This document shows positions 1 to 8,009 of a stretch of DNA of 64,000 nt, piece after piece. The stretch lies in NCBI GenBank assembly GCA_013538805.1, contig JABXGR010000002.1, positions 124,001-188,000 of the forward strand. The letters run 5' to 3'. Origin of the DNA: Candidatus Nitrosocaldus schleperae (GTDB taxonomy: Archaea > Thermoproteota > Nitrososphaeria > Nitrososphaerales > Nitrosocaldaceae). The first letter of the stretch is position 1; each line of letters opens with the position of its first letter. Position numbers and translations under genes: made by a program. The notes under the pieces are model-generated. The model searched no databases, was not told the DNA's origin, and saw only the letters and a program-made list of their open reading frames with translations.

Positions 1-151
1 TGATCATATCCTCATCCTCCCTTGCAGCTATGGTATCCCCTTTAAATATGAGGTTATTACACTTATTATGACACACCTTTATATCAAGATATTTCACCAT
101 CTTTGCCTTGTTTAGATGTTTAATTAATAGATCGTTGGTTGGAATACGCAT
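1..151 (-). CDS. Partial CDS running off the left edge, unknown function
   Basis: Fifty codons are visible on the minus strand from an ATG, and the frame is still open at base 1. The protein begins MRIPTNDLLIKHLNKAKM and contains a C-x3-C pair (CHNKC) about residues 27-31. A weak purine-rich site (GCAGG) lies just before the ATG. It follows the S3Ae gene on the same strand after about 70 bases, so co-transcription is possible. I do not recognise the family from this fragment. Confidence 0.5.
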   Translation of the reverse strand, partial: MRIPTNDLLIKHLNKAKMVKYLDIKVCHNKCNNLIFKGDTIAAREDEDMI

Positions 152-220
152 CCTGCTATCTATTATTGTAGAATTTTAATTTAATCCTTTTCTCCTCCTT
201 CCCTATCCTCTATTCTTATG

Positions 221-850
221 CTACGCTGATCTCTGCTGCTCTTGCTGCATCTGGATTATGGGCTGCTTCCTACCAAGGAGTTTGGTCTTCCATACTGCAA
301 CGAACCTAACATTTACTATATCCTTGACCCTGCTATGTATATCTGCATTCAACTTTGGTCCAACTACTGCTTGAATGAACTGGTCTATGTTCAACATTGG
401 CACCTCCCTACTCAACACATCATCCATTACCTTCCTTATATCATGCTTCTTGGATGTGTTGACCTTCTTCTGCGTGAATGCTATTGTGTATATCCTGAAC
501 GTGTAGCCATCTGCAGTTGTATAATCCTTTATAAAGTTGATCATGGATGAACCCCTCCTAACCATGCTCTTTATGAACTCCTTGGTATACTCATGACCCT
601 TAAGATAGGTATAGGCATCTTCTCCTTCAACCCTCTCTATCTGGAAGTAGAGCTTTATTGCATGCTGTTGTGGATCTGTATGCCAGAGATCGAAGAGAGT
701 ACACTCTATAACCCTGCCTACAGCGTGCTCCTCATCAGTTATAGGTATGTATGCTATTGGTTGATTAGCAAATACATTTGGGGCATGTACAACAACCCAT
801 CTCTTATCCCTCCACTTATCCCTTACCTTCCCTCCCTTCTTTGTAGGCAT
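221..850 (-). CDS. rps3ae: 30S ribosomal protein S3Ae (eS1)
   Basis: The 209-residue protein matches the archaeal/eukaryotic S3Ae (eS1) family in length and in its basic N-terminus, central conserved block (YLKGHEYTKEFIKSMVRRG) and C-terminal region. eS1 is a small-subunit protein near the mRNA exit side. The C-terminus ends in a Gln-rich tail (QMQQEQQRS), which may be lineage specific. The gene diverges from nusA; the shared intergenic region carries AT-rich TATA-like boxes for both directions. Family identity is firm; ATG was taken because upstream sequence is pyrimidine-rich leader. Confidence 0.93.
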   Translation of the reverse strand: MPTKKGGKVRDKWRDKRWVVVHAPNVFANQPIAYIPITDEEHAVGRVIECTLFDLWHTDPQQHAIKLYFQIERVEGEDAYTYLKGHEYTKEFIKSMVRRGSSMINFIKDYTTADGYTFRIYTIAFTQKKVNTSKKHDIRKVMDDVLSREVPMLNIDQFIQAVVGPKLNADIHSRVKDIVNVRFVAVWKTKLLGRKQPIIQMQQEQQRSA

Positions 851-889
851 TCCCTTTCTTCCTCTCTCTTCTTGCTATCTCTGACCCTT

Positions 890-903
890 ACATATAAGTT
901 TAC
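890..903 (-). promoter_or_regulatory. Probable TATA promoter of the S3Ae gene
   Basis: Read on the minus strand this is GTAAACTTATATGT, an archaeal TATA-like element about 40 bases before the S3Ae ATG. It sits within a longer AT repeat (TTTACTTTAATT units) that continues to about 930. Assignment rests on position and composition only. Confidence 0.4.
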
Positions 904-1008
904 TTTACTTTAATTTACTTTAATTTAATTAATGCTAGACCAATGTTAAGGTTAATGCATGCTATTAATACTTATCAATCAATGGCTAGCATGATGCTAA
1001 GCCTCTTA

Positions 1009-1045
1009 TATATAGCCAAGTGTTATCTTTAAATGTGGCTATATA
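1009..1045. promoter_or_regulatory. Inverted repeat in the nusA promoter
   Basis: TATATAGCCA (1009-1018) and TGGCTATATA (1036-1045) are perfect 10-base inverted arms separated by 17 bases. The left arm overlaps a TATA-like box (TTATATATA) and the right arm falls close to the expected transcription start, 24 bases before the nusA ATG. It could be an operator or a leader hairpin of the nusA-S12-S7 unit. Confidence 0.4.
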
Positions 1046-1068
1046 GCAAAGGGATGTTATAAAGCGGT

Positions 1069-1521
1069 ATGACAGGTATAAGGTTAACATCAGATGAGTT
1101 GAGGTTGATGTCCCTCTTTCAGAGTATAACAACAGTTACTGCTAGGGACTGCGTTATAGATGAGAAGATGGACAGGGTTATATTCATAATAGATAAAGGA
1201 GATATGGGCTTAGCGATAGGAAGAAATGGTTCAACGATAAGGACATTGCAGAGTATGATAGGTAAGAGGATAGAACTTGTAGAGTATGCTGATGATCTTG
1301 CAGAGTTTGTGAAGAACATATTTGGAAGGGATGCTGTGCTTGATGTGAAGATAGGCAACCACTCATCCAATGGCAAGGTTGTAACAGTTATAGTTGATCC
1401 AAGGAAGAAAGGCATGGTTGTTGGCAGAGAAGGGAGGAATGTTGAGAAGGCTAGGCTTCTAACCAAACGTTACTTCGATGTTGCTAACGTTATAATAAGG
1501 GGTCAGGAGGCGAGTATCTGA
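1069..1521 (+). CDS. nusA: Archaeal NusA-like KH protein
   Basis: A 150-residue protein with two KH modules and no S1 or N-terminal RNAP-binding domain, the usual archaeal NusA form. The GXXG-type loops are GRNG (residues 51-54) and GREG (120-123). It binds RNA and is placed in transcription elongation/termination by analogy with bacterial NusA. Its stop overlaps the S12 ATG by one base, so translation of the two is probably coupled. The order nusA-S12-S7 is conserved downstream of RNA polymerase large-subunit genes in many archaea, but those genes are not upstream here. Confidence 0.93.
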   Translation: MTGIRLTSDELRLMSLFQSITTVTARDCVIDEKMDRVIFIIDKGDMGLAIGRNGSTIRTLQSMIGKRIELVEYADDLAEFVKNIFGRDAVLDVKIGNHSSNGKVVTVIVDPRKKGMVVGREGRNVEKARLLTKRYFDVANVIIRGQEASI

Positions 1522-1958
1522 TGGCAAACTCACCAGTAGGGATGTTTGCTGCTAGAACGCTTAAGCAGAAGAGACTCAAGTTCAGGTGGTCTGAGCGAAG
1601 GTTCAAGCGTAGAGTGCTCATGCTTGACAAGAAGGCAGATCCCCTAGAGGGTGCACCACAAGCAAGAGGCATAGTGCTTGAGAAGGTTGGGGTTGAGTCA
1701 AAGCAGCCAAACTCTGCTGTTAGAAAGTGTGTTAGAGTACAGTTGATAAAGAATGGCAAGGTAGTAACTGCATTCTGTCCTAGGGATGGTGCATTAAACT
1801 ACATAGATGAGCATGATGAGGTTGTGATAGAGGGTATAGGAGGCTCCATGGGAAGAGCAATGGGTGATATACCAGGTGTTAGGTGGAAGGTATCCAAGGT
1901 TAATGGCGTATCACTGAGGGAGCTTGTAAGGGGGAGGAAGGAGAAGCCAAGGCGATGA
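1521..1958 (+). CDS. rps12: 30S ribosomal protein S12 (uS12)
   Basis: 145 residues, normal for archaeal S12, with the signature [10 protein letters not shown] (residues 61-70) near the decoding centre. S12 monitors codon-anticodon geometry at the A site. The ATG overlaps the nusA stop by one base. S7 follows after 60 bases with its own AT-rich leader. Confidence 0.97.
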   Translation: MANSPVGMFAARTLKQKRLKFRWSERRFKRRVLMLDKKADPLEGAPQARGIVLEKVGVESKQPNSAVRKCVRVQLIKNGKVVTAFCPRDGALNYIDEHDEVVIEGIGGSMGRAMGDIPGVRWKVSKVNGVSLRELVRGRKEKPRR

Positions 1959-2018
1959 TACGTATCATTATAATAGCCTAGTTATGGGAAGATAAATAAG
2001 AGAGTATGATGGTGTTAG

Positions 2019-2627
2019 ATGGATATGGGTAAGGAAGAACCAAACCTCATGTTATTCAACAGATGGGACTTTAGAGAGGTGAAGGTTACAGATCCAGGGT
2101 TGCAGAGTACAATATCGCTCAAACCAATGTTAGTACCAATAAGCTTTGGGAGGCATGAGCATAAGAGGTTCGGTAAGGCTGATGTTAACATAGTTGAGCG
2201 TTTAGTTAACAGCATAATGCACTTTGGCAAGAGGTATGCGAAGAACACAGGCAGGATGGCTGGTAAGAAGGCAAGAGCAATAAATATCGTAAAGACCACA
2301 TTTGATATAATACACCTAAGGACTGGTCAGAACCCTATAGCAGTACTTGTTAAGGCAGTAGAGAATACATCACCAAACGAGGATACTACAAGGATAATAT
2401 ATGGAGGGGTTGTATACCATGTATCTGTTGATGTATCACCATTGAGGAGGGTCGATCTTGCATTAAGATTTATAGCAGAAGGGGCTAGAGAGGCAACATA
2501 CTCAAACCCAAAGACTATAGAGGAGGCTCTTGCAGATGAGATAATACTTGCTGCAAATAATGATCCAAACAGCTTTGCAATAAAGAAGAAGAATGAGCAG
2601 GAGAGGATTGCCATGGCATCACGTTAA
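2019..2627 (+). CDS. rps7: 30S ribosomal protein S7 (uS7)
   Basis: 202 residues, archaeal-type S7 with an extended N-terminus compared with bacteria. Conserved blocks include [15 protein letters not shown] and the C-terminal [14 protein letters not shown] region. S7 nucleates assembly of the 30S head and contacts the E-site tRNA. It is the last gene of the nusA-S12-S7 unit; the downstream spacer contains short ttac/caac tetranucleotide repeats and separates it from a convergent unknown gene. Confidence 0.96.
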   Translation: MDMGKEEPNLMLFNRWDFREVKVTDPGLQSTISLKPMLVPISFGRHEHKRFGKADVNIVERLVNSIMHFGKRYAKNTGRMAGKKARAINIVKTTFDIIHLRTGQNPIAVLVKAVENTSPNEDTTRIIYGGVVYHVSVDVSPLRRVDLALRFIAEGAREATYSNPKTIEEALADEIILAANNDPNSFAIKKKNEQERIAMASR

Positions 2628-2692
2628 ATAAACAACCTTACTTACTTACTTGCCAACCAACCAACTAATCTAAATAATCATCATAATCGTTG

Positions 2693-3037
2693 TTAAGCCT
2701 TCCTTGTTAGTATATTCCTTATCGTTATACCTGTAGATATGCCCAGTATGCTTAGAAGTAGTATGTATATGTGTGGTGCATCATGCTTAAGGTGCCCAAT
2801 TATACTAACCGAAGGATCAACCCTGTCCCAGTGCACCTTGTAGTGATTATTATACTCCCTAACATGTATGCTCTTGCCATCGTAAAGCCTTAACCTGTAG
2901 TCTGCACTCTGCCCATGTGGCTCCCCAATGGAACGCTTGAAGCCTACAACCGTTGGATGTACTACACTGCCCTTCTCTACCACCATATCCTTATGCATGG
3001 GTAGCCTTAGAACCTCGTATATTATCTTGCTCCACAT
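2693..3037 (-). CDS. Unknown 114-residue protein with C-terminal membrane segment
   Basis: I do not recognise the family. Residues 1-85 look soluble and beta-rich (YRLRLYDGKSIHVREYNNHYKVHWD), followed by one hydrophobic stretch near residues 88-107 and a short basic tail (NILTRKA), i.e. a tail-anchored arrangement with the N-terminus probably cytoplasmic. It lies between S7 (convergent) and an FMN-binding protein gene on the same strand upstream. Codon use resembles its neighbours, so it is probably a real lineage-specific gene. Confidence 0.6.
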   Translation of the reverse strand: MWSKIIYEVLRLPMHKDMVVEKGSVVHPTVVGFKRSIGEPHGQSADYRLRLYDGKSIHVREYNNHYKVHWDRVDPSVSIIGHLKHDAPHIYILLLSILGISTGITIRNILTRKA

Positions 3038-3104
3038 AACAGTATCAAATAAGATGGGAGATTAAAAGCTTGATGCCTTCCCTACCTACCATGCTGTTCC
3101 ATCT

Positions 3105-3731
3105 CTAAAAGCCTGGTTCATGAACGTACTCTAGCGTGTAAGGATCAAAGCCCATCAGTGCTACACTCTCCCTTGCTGTGGGTGAGCCTCTCTCAAGGAT
3201 CTTTGATGCTATGTACCTTCTATACTCTCTAGACCATTGCTGCCCTAACTTGTACTTGCCAGTCATTACTAAAGGCTCGACCTTTATCACAGTAACATGC
3301 TTAACACTGCTCATATCCTTGCTCAACCTCTTATAGTACCCTTCTTTCTGGTACTTCTCCATGAGGCTGTTCAATGCATATGCCTTCTCCTCTATATCTT
3401 CAACCAATGATGCTAGACCTTTAATCACTACGCTTATGTATAGGGTATCTGCACTACATGCATCCTCTGGATCAAAGAAGTATGATGGTAAGAACTCAAC
3501 ATGCTTGTGTGCCTCGAACCCTACCTTGTTGTTCCTCCTTATATTCTCTATCTTCTCTCCAACGTGGTGTGAGTGCATGTATATTGCATCATTTGCATAG
3601 ACAAAGTTCATCGGTATGAGTTGAGGAAATCCATTCTCATCTATGCTACCTAGAGTTCCTGAAGGTACGCTGTTTAGGAATCTTATGATACTCTCCTTTG
3701 ACTTTATCCTAAACCTCTCCACCAGCCTCAC
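3105..3731 (-). CDS. Pyridoxamine-5'-phosphate oxidase-like FMN-binding protein
   Basis: 208 residues with the split-barrel fold signature of the PPOX superfamily: an N-terminal strand set (GTLGSIDENGFPQLIPMNFVY), the short SHHVGEKIENIRRNNKVGF block that contacts flavin phosphate, and a C-terminal basic helix. Members bind FMN, F420 or heme and act as oxidoreductases; the substrate cannot be told. An F420 ligase (cofE) is encoded 7 kb away, so F420 is an alternative cofactor. It may be transcribed with the small membrane protein downstream (67-base gap). Confidence 0.75.
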   Translation of the reverse strand: MRLVERFRIKSKESIIRFLNSVPSGTLGSIDENGFPQLIPMNFVYANDAIYMHSHHVGEKIENIRRNNKVGFEAHKHVEFLPSYFFDPEDACSADTLYISVVIKGLASLVEDIEEKAYALNSLMEKYQKEGYYKRLSKDMSSVKHVTVIKVEPLVMTGKYKLGQQWSREYRRYIASKILERGSPTARESVALMGFDPYTLEYVHEPGF

Positions 3732-4079
3732 AGCGAGAATCTTGTATAAATTATAAATAACCTTTGCTATTTTAGTTAGCGATATATATTTAGATGTATC
3801 CTCCAGCCTATCAATAACTTAATAATGCAACTTGCAAGATCTAAATATACTTCTGTATCAATCTAGCCTCTAACTTATATGCAAGGATGGTGTTGGTTTC
3901 TAGCCATAACAAATAAGGTCTCTTCATCTATACTGCAGATGCAAGTGCTAAATAAATATTGTATTAACAACATAACTTGCAGATGGTTAGTATAAAGATG
4001 AGTTTAAGCAAAGGTTCAATGATGTTGATGTTATAAGGTTGCACCTTATGGTCATCATAGCATATCCTGCATGTTAATG
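3732..4079. other. Gene-free AT-rich spacer
   Basis: About 350 bases between the start of the FMN protein gene and the 3' end of tRNA-Arg. I see no open frame longer than about 22 codons on either strand, no GC-rich structured RNA candidate and no notable repeat. The right half may hold the 3' trailer of the tRNA; the left edge should contain the promoter of the FMN protein gene (TATAAATTATAAATAA on the minus side of 3745-3765). Confidence 0.5.
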
Positions 4080-4175
4080 CGGGCCCGGTGGGCTTCGATC
4101 CCACGACCTAGGGCTGTTTACTGAGCATAAAACCAACCGCAAGCCCTCGCCATATCCTGACTAGGCCACGGGCCC
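4080..4175 (-). tRNA. tRNA-Arg (GCG) with canonical anticodon-loop intron
   Basis: Minus strand. Acceptor GGGCCCG pairs with CGGGCCC, discriminator G, no encoded CCA. D-arm GCC...GGC contains GG followed by A20, an arginine identity base. Anticodon stem AGGGC/GCCCT encloses U32 U33 and anticodon GCG, then G37; a 21-base intron sits at the standard 37/38 position before A38. T-arm is GTGGG/CCCAC. Without the intron the molecule is 75 bases. Assignment to Arg rests on anticodon plus A20 and the GGGCCCG acceptor. Confidence 0.9.
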
Positions 4176-4195
4176 ATCAATACACCATCAGCATA

Positions 4196-4210
4196 CCTTT
4201 TAATTTATAG
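4196..4210 (-). promoter_or_regulatory. TATA promoter of tRNA-Arg
   Basis: Minus-strand CTATAAATTAAAAGG centred about 28 bases upstream of the tRNA 5' end, the spacing expected for archaeal TBP/TFB promoters. Confidence 0.5.
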
Positions 4211-4296
4211 TTATAGAAATGATCTGCATAATCTTCTCAGCCTATTGCTGATTAATCAAGAGAAGGTTTTAATCTCTATGCTATGAAGATGATCTG

Positions 4297-5586
4297 TTGA
4301 GGTTTGAACTACCAAGAGGGATGAGGGATATTGAGGATGAGGAGTACATGCTTATAGAGCATGCTAGAGATAGGTTCATAGAGAGTGCAAGGCTCTTCAA
4401 CTTCTCCATGGTTGAGCCATCGCCTATAGAACTACTCTCTACGCTAGAGGCAAAGAGCGGGCCTATGATAGCAGATGAGATCTATGCGTTCAAGGACAAG
4501 GCTGGGAGGGATATAGCATTAAGGTTCGATCTTACAGTTGGTATAACAAGATACGTTGCAGGGAGGAGGGATCTTAAGATGCCCATAAAGCTTGCAGCAT
4601 TTGGACCAGTATGGAGGTACGATGAGCCTCAGATGGGTAGGTATAGATGGTTCCATCAATGGGATGTTGAGATATATGATAACTTTAGCATAGAGTCTGA
4701 TGCTGAGGTTATAGAGTTCACAAAGCATTATCTTAACTCACTTGGAATACAGGCTAGGATAGAGGTATCTGATAGGATGGTGCTTGAAGGGATGATAAGG
4801 AAGAGGTTGGGCGTTGAGGATGAGCAGCAAGTGCTTGAGATGCTTAGAGCAGTTGACAAGTTATCCAAGAAGAGTAGGGATGCCATACTGCAAGAGTATA
4901 CATCAAAGGGTATAGATGCTGAGAGGCTAAGGTTACTGCTTGATGTAGCAGGATTGAAGGGGAGCCTTGATGATGTGTTAAGTAGTGACCATCTCAAAGG
5001 TGCTGGTGTTGATACATCTAGGTTAACTGCACTCATAGACTCTCTCAAGGCTAGAGGTGTAAGCGATGTAGTAGTGAACATGAGCATAGTTAGAGGCTTG
5101 GATTACTACTCTAGCATAGTCTTTGAGGTATTCTCTGGTAAGAGTAACCTTGCACTTGTTGGAGGGGGTAGATACGATATACTGCCAGAGGTCTTTGGGA
5201 GGAAGGATATGGGTGCAACTGGGGCTGCTGGGGGAGTTGAGAGGCTCATCCTCCTCCTCAAGGATATGCATAGTGATATACTGTATGGTAATGATAAGGC
5301 TAGGGCTAGTATCTTCGTAGCCTATGCAGATGATAGGTTGAAGGGCGATGCTATTATGCTGACATCTAATCTTAGAAGGAAGGGTGTGAAGAGTGAGTGT
5401 ATAGCAGCAAGCCTAAAGAGACAACTTGAGTATGCATCTAGTAAGGGATACAGATTTACTGCCATACTTACAGATAGGATGAGTAGAGAGAAGATAGTAG
5501 TGTTAAAGGATATGATCGATGGGAGTGAGAGAACAGTTCAGTTCAATGCATTGCTCACAGAGCCATCTGCTATTATAAGCATGTGA
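4297..5586 (+). CDS. hisS: Histidyl-tRNA synthetase
   Basis: 429 residues, class II synthetase. Motif 2 is the WRYDEPQMGRYRWFHQ region (107-121), the histidine-binding loop RGLDYY is at 266-271, GGGRYD at 289-294 and motif 3 (GATGAAGGVERL) at 307-318; the C-terminal anticodon-binding domain follows. The reading frame opens with TTG at 4297 and gives MRFELPRGMRDI, which matches where the family begins; no in-frame ATG lies before the RGMRDI block. Usually motif 2 reads FRAERP; here FGPVWRYDEP is a variant. Confidence 0.96.
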   Translation: MRFELPRGMRDIEDEEYMLIEHARDRFIESARLFNFSMVEPSPIELLSTLEAKSGPMIADEIYAFKDKAGRDIALRFDLTVGITRYVAGRRDLKMPIKLAAFGPVWRYDEPQMGRYRWFHQWDVEIYDNFSIESDAEVIEFTKHYLNSLGIQARIEVSDRMVLEGMIRKRLGVEDEQQVLEMLRAVDKLSKKSRDAILQEYTSKGIDAERLRLLLDVAGLKGSLDDVLSSDHLKGAGVDTSRLTALIDSLKARGVSDVVVNMSIVRGLDYYSSIVFEVFSGKSNLALVGGGRYDILPEVFGRKDMGATGAAGGVERLILLLKDMHSDILYGNDKARASIFVAYADDRLKGDAIMLTSNLRRKGVKSECIAASLKRQLEYASSKGYRFTAILTDRMSREKIVVLKDMIDGSERTVQFNALLTEPSAIISM

Positions 5587-5651
5587 TCGCTAACTAACTA
5601 AGTATATACATAGATGAACCAAGCATGCACGCATTATTGTAATCATCGTTA

Positions 5652-6314
5652 TCATGCCTTGAATGCCCTACCAAGCATAACCATCTCTGGACCAGTTGTG
5701 AGTGATCCTACCACTACTGCCTTTGAGTTTGCTACTATGCCAGAGGATACGAATGGTACCCCTCCATTAACAGTTGCTGGCTCTACATCAACCTCTAGTA
5801 TGCTACTAACCCTCTCTATCTCCTCATCACTTGCATTTGGATGTACCACTGCTCCCTTGTTTGTGCATGAGAGTACTGCTCCTACTTGATGGTAGGATGC
5901 TATGCTCATCTGTACCACCTTCACGCTTAGAGTATCCTTGATAAGATCTACACACCCATCTAGCAGTGTTGATACTATAGCTGCCCTATCATTGACTGCT
6001 ACAAGGTTGCCTACTGCAGTAAGCCTAGAGTTGAGCCTAGCAACCTTCAAGCCAGTAGATCTCTTAAGTGTATTGAGTTCATCCTCATCAACTATACTTG
6101 CAACAACTATGCCATGGTTATTGGCAACCATCAAGGGCCCAAGCAATCTAGTATAGGCTAGAGATACCCTAACACTCTTTGCAGATAGGAACTCCTCTAA
6201 CTTAGAGGCTTTTGTATGTGCAAAGCCTTTGGGTACGAAGATGTAATAGTCATTAGCTCTCATGAATATTCCTATGTTAGCGCTCCTATACACCATATAC
6301 TTGTATATCGACAT
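5652..6314 (-). CDS. eif6: Translation initiation factor aIF6
   Basis: 220 residues, the pentein-fold anti-association factor that binds the 50S subunit and keeps it from joining 30S until mature. Repeating modules are visible (VVASIVDEDELNTLKRSTG, AVVHPNASDEEIERVSSIL, AVVVGSLTTGPEM). Partner functions (SBDS, exosome, Nob1) are encoded elsewhere in the window. An AT-rich box lies 20-30 bases before the ATG, suggesting a short or absent leader. Alternative starts exist at Met7 and Met18. Confidence 0.95.
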   Translation of the reverse strand: MSIYKYMVYRSANIGIFMRANDYYIFVPKGFAHTKASKLEEFLSAKSVRVSLAYTRLLGPLMVANNHGIVVASIVDEDELNTLKRSTGLKVARLNSRLTAVGNLVAVNDRAAIVSTLLDGCVDLIKDTLSVKVVQMSIASYHQVGAVLSCTNKGAVVHPNASDEEIERVSSILEVDVEPATVNGGVPFVSSGIVANSKAVVVGSLTTGPEMVMLGRAFKA

Positions 6315-6447
6315 ATTATTACATTCAATTAATACAAATATGAACTTATAGCACAGGCAGGCTAGATAGGAGCAAGATCTCTCGATTGTTCACTCTACAA
6401 TATCGTTTATATAGCATTACAACATAAGAGGCATGAGGTAAAGACAT

Positions 6448-6984
6448 ATGCCTATAGATCCAGACTTTCCAAAGGGGCTGCAGGTGATAGGGAAGCACTA
6501 CAACAAGGATGGGGAGCACTTCCACTTCGTCTGGGGTCCTGGAAGGCTCAAGGATGCTGCAGAGAATGAGGAGGCTAAGCATGACTTTGCTGCTAGAGGA
6601 GAGGAGATAGTGCCTATAGGGGTACATGGCACTATGGTTGCAGTTGATTGGGATGCATGCTACGCTGATGGTGCGTGCATAGAGGCATGCCCTGTGCAGG
6701 TGTATGAGTGGTATAGAACTGCTAACGATGTACCAGCGATAGAGGCATGGAAGTATCCAGGAGGTAATGGTGAGACTGTCAAGGATCATAGGAAGGACCA
6801 TACTGATAAAGCAGACCCAATAAGGGAGCATGACTGCATATGGTGCATGGCGTGTGTATCTGTATGCCCACCCCAGGCAATAAAGGTTGATCAGTCGAAC
6901 CTAGAGTACCATGAGAAGGCTGCTGGAACGTACAATCCAGAACTTGCAAAGAGTGCACAGCCTCCACCACACGGCCACCATTAA
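6448..6984 (+). CDS. Zinc-ferredoxin-like 2x[Fe-S] protein
   Basis: 178 residues. The N-terminal extension holds a His cluster (GKHYNKDGEHFHFVWG, residues 15-30) like the zinc-binding part of Sulfolobus-type ferredoxins. Cluster motif I is C71-x2-D74-x2-C77-x3-C81-P, with Asp replacing the second Cys, and motif II is C130-x2-C133-x2-C136-x3-C140-P. Asp at that position usually gives a [3Fe-4S] or labile [4Fe-4S] cluster. Likely a low-potential electron carrier for 2-oxoacid oxidoreductases. A site GAGGT precedes the ATG by 9 bases. C-terminus ends PPPHGHH. Confidence 0.92.
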   Translation: MPIDPDFPKGLQVIGKHYNKDGEHFHFVWGPGRLKDAAENEEAKHDFAARGEEIVPIGVHGTMVAVDWDACYADGACIEACPVQVYEWYRTANDVPAIEAWKYPGGNGETVKDHRKDHTDKADPIREHDCIWCMACVSVCPPQAIKVDQSNLEYHEKAAGTYNPELAKSAQPPPHGHH

Positions 6985-7007
6985 TTAATTAATGAGTAGT
7001 AACCATT

Positions 7008-7619
7008 TCAAATTTTTTCATTATCAATGCCTAGAGTCCTTATCATCCTCTTAACATCTAGCACGACAACCTGCGTTGGTATGTTTATGTTGAACATCCT
7101 CTCATCTGGTTGATTGAATCTTAGTATATGAACCAATATACTATTATTGCTACTGTTGGGTGATGGTGATGATGAGCCTATCCCTATCCTTCTCCTCATC
7201 CTACCTGTAGGTAACCTTCTCTTCTCTATTACAACCTCTGGCTCAAAGAGCACATCGAACGTGTAGATGTATGAGTTGCCCCATAGCGAGAATGAGTACT
7301 CAACTCTGTAGTATGGTATTGATAGCCTAGGAGTGCTTAGACTACTGGATGAGTGTAGTATCTCTTCAGCATAATAGAACCTGTTATGGAACTCATCTAT
7401 GAATGGTATCTTTGCATAAACACTCCTCTTTACACCCTTCCTCTCCATTATGCTTGCATACTTTGCAAACTCCTGCTCTGGCAGTATTGAAGGGCCATAC
7501 TTATGGTCGTCGCATAGCGTTATCCTTCTATTGACTATCAACCTGTTATCGCTAAGAGCGTTTAAGAGTCTAACTATATTCTCTATGAACTGCTGTTCAT
7601 TGCATTCATATACTGCCAA
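7008..7619 (-). CDS. Unknown 203-residue protein
   Basis: Not recognised. Mixed alpha/beta composition, no membrane segment, no obvious catalytic motif. A low-complexity Ser/Pro/Asn stretch (SSSPSPNSSNNS, about residues 149-160) interrupts the C-terminal third, resembling the tracts seen in other genes of this window. The start overlaps the end of the upstream 91-residue gene by 14 bases, so the two are almost certainly co-transcribed and possibly functionally linked. Confidence 0.6.
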   Translation of the reverse strand: MAVYECNEQQFIENIVRLLNALSDNRLIVNRRITLCDDHKYGPSILPEQEFAKYASIMERKGVKRSVYAKIPFIDEFHNRFYYAEEILHSSSSLSTPRLSIPYYRVEYSFSLWGNSYIYTFDVLFEPEVVIEKRRLPTGRMRRRIGIGSSSPSPNSSNNSILVHILRFNQPDERMFNINIPTQVVVLDVKRMIRTLGIDNEKI

Positions 7620-7881
7620 GTCTAAGCACCTCGCCTATCCTGCCTATGGTATAATCACTAGCATACATACTTATGATAGGATCTCTAGGGTATGCATCGC
7701 CTACCTCCTCAGATACACTTACGCACTCACTACCCTTTATGAAGAGCATCTTCCTCCAGAACTTGCCATTGCTAACTATCAGTGCATCCTTCTCCAAGGC
7801 AAACCCTAGCTCTAGTAGGCATGATGTAACCTTCTCTATGGGTATAAGTACTGCAACCGACTTTGCCCTCAGCTCAGCCAT
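7606..7881 (-). CDS. Unknown 91-residue protein
   Basis: Not recognised. A small soluble alpha/beta protein (MAELRAKSVAVLIPIEKV start) with a central basic segment (SNGKFWRKMLFIKG). Its 3' end overlaps the following unknown gene by 14 bases. The ATG sits 20-30 bases from an AT-rich box shared with the divergent HDAC-family gene. Confidence 0.55.
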   Translation of the reverse strand: MAELRAKSVAVLIPIEKVTSCLLELGFALEKDALIVSNGKFWRKMLFIKGSECVSVSEEVGDAYPRDPIISMYASDYTIGRIGEVLRLGSI

Positions 7882-8009
7882 CGTATAGTATTAGATGAAT
7901 ACAAAATATAAATTTGCCCTTAGTAGTAATGATACATACAAAGCAAGGCCACGCTATGATTAATAATGGGTTGGTTAATAGACCTATCATTAGAGTGATC
8001 GATGGTAGA

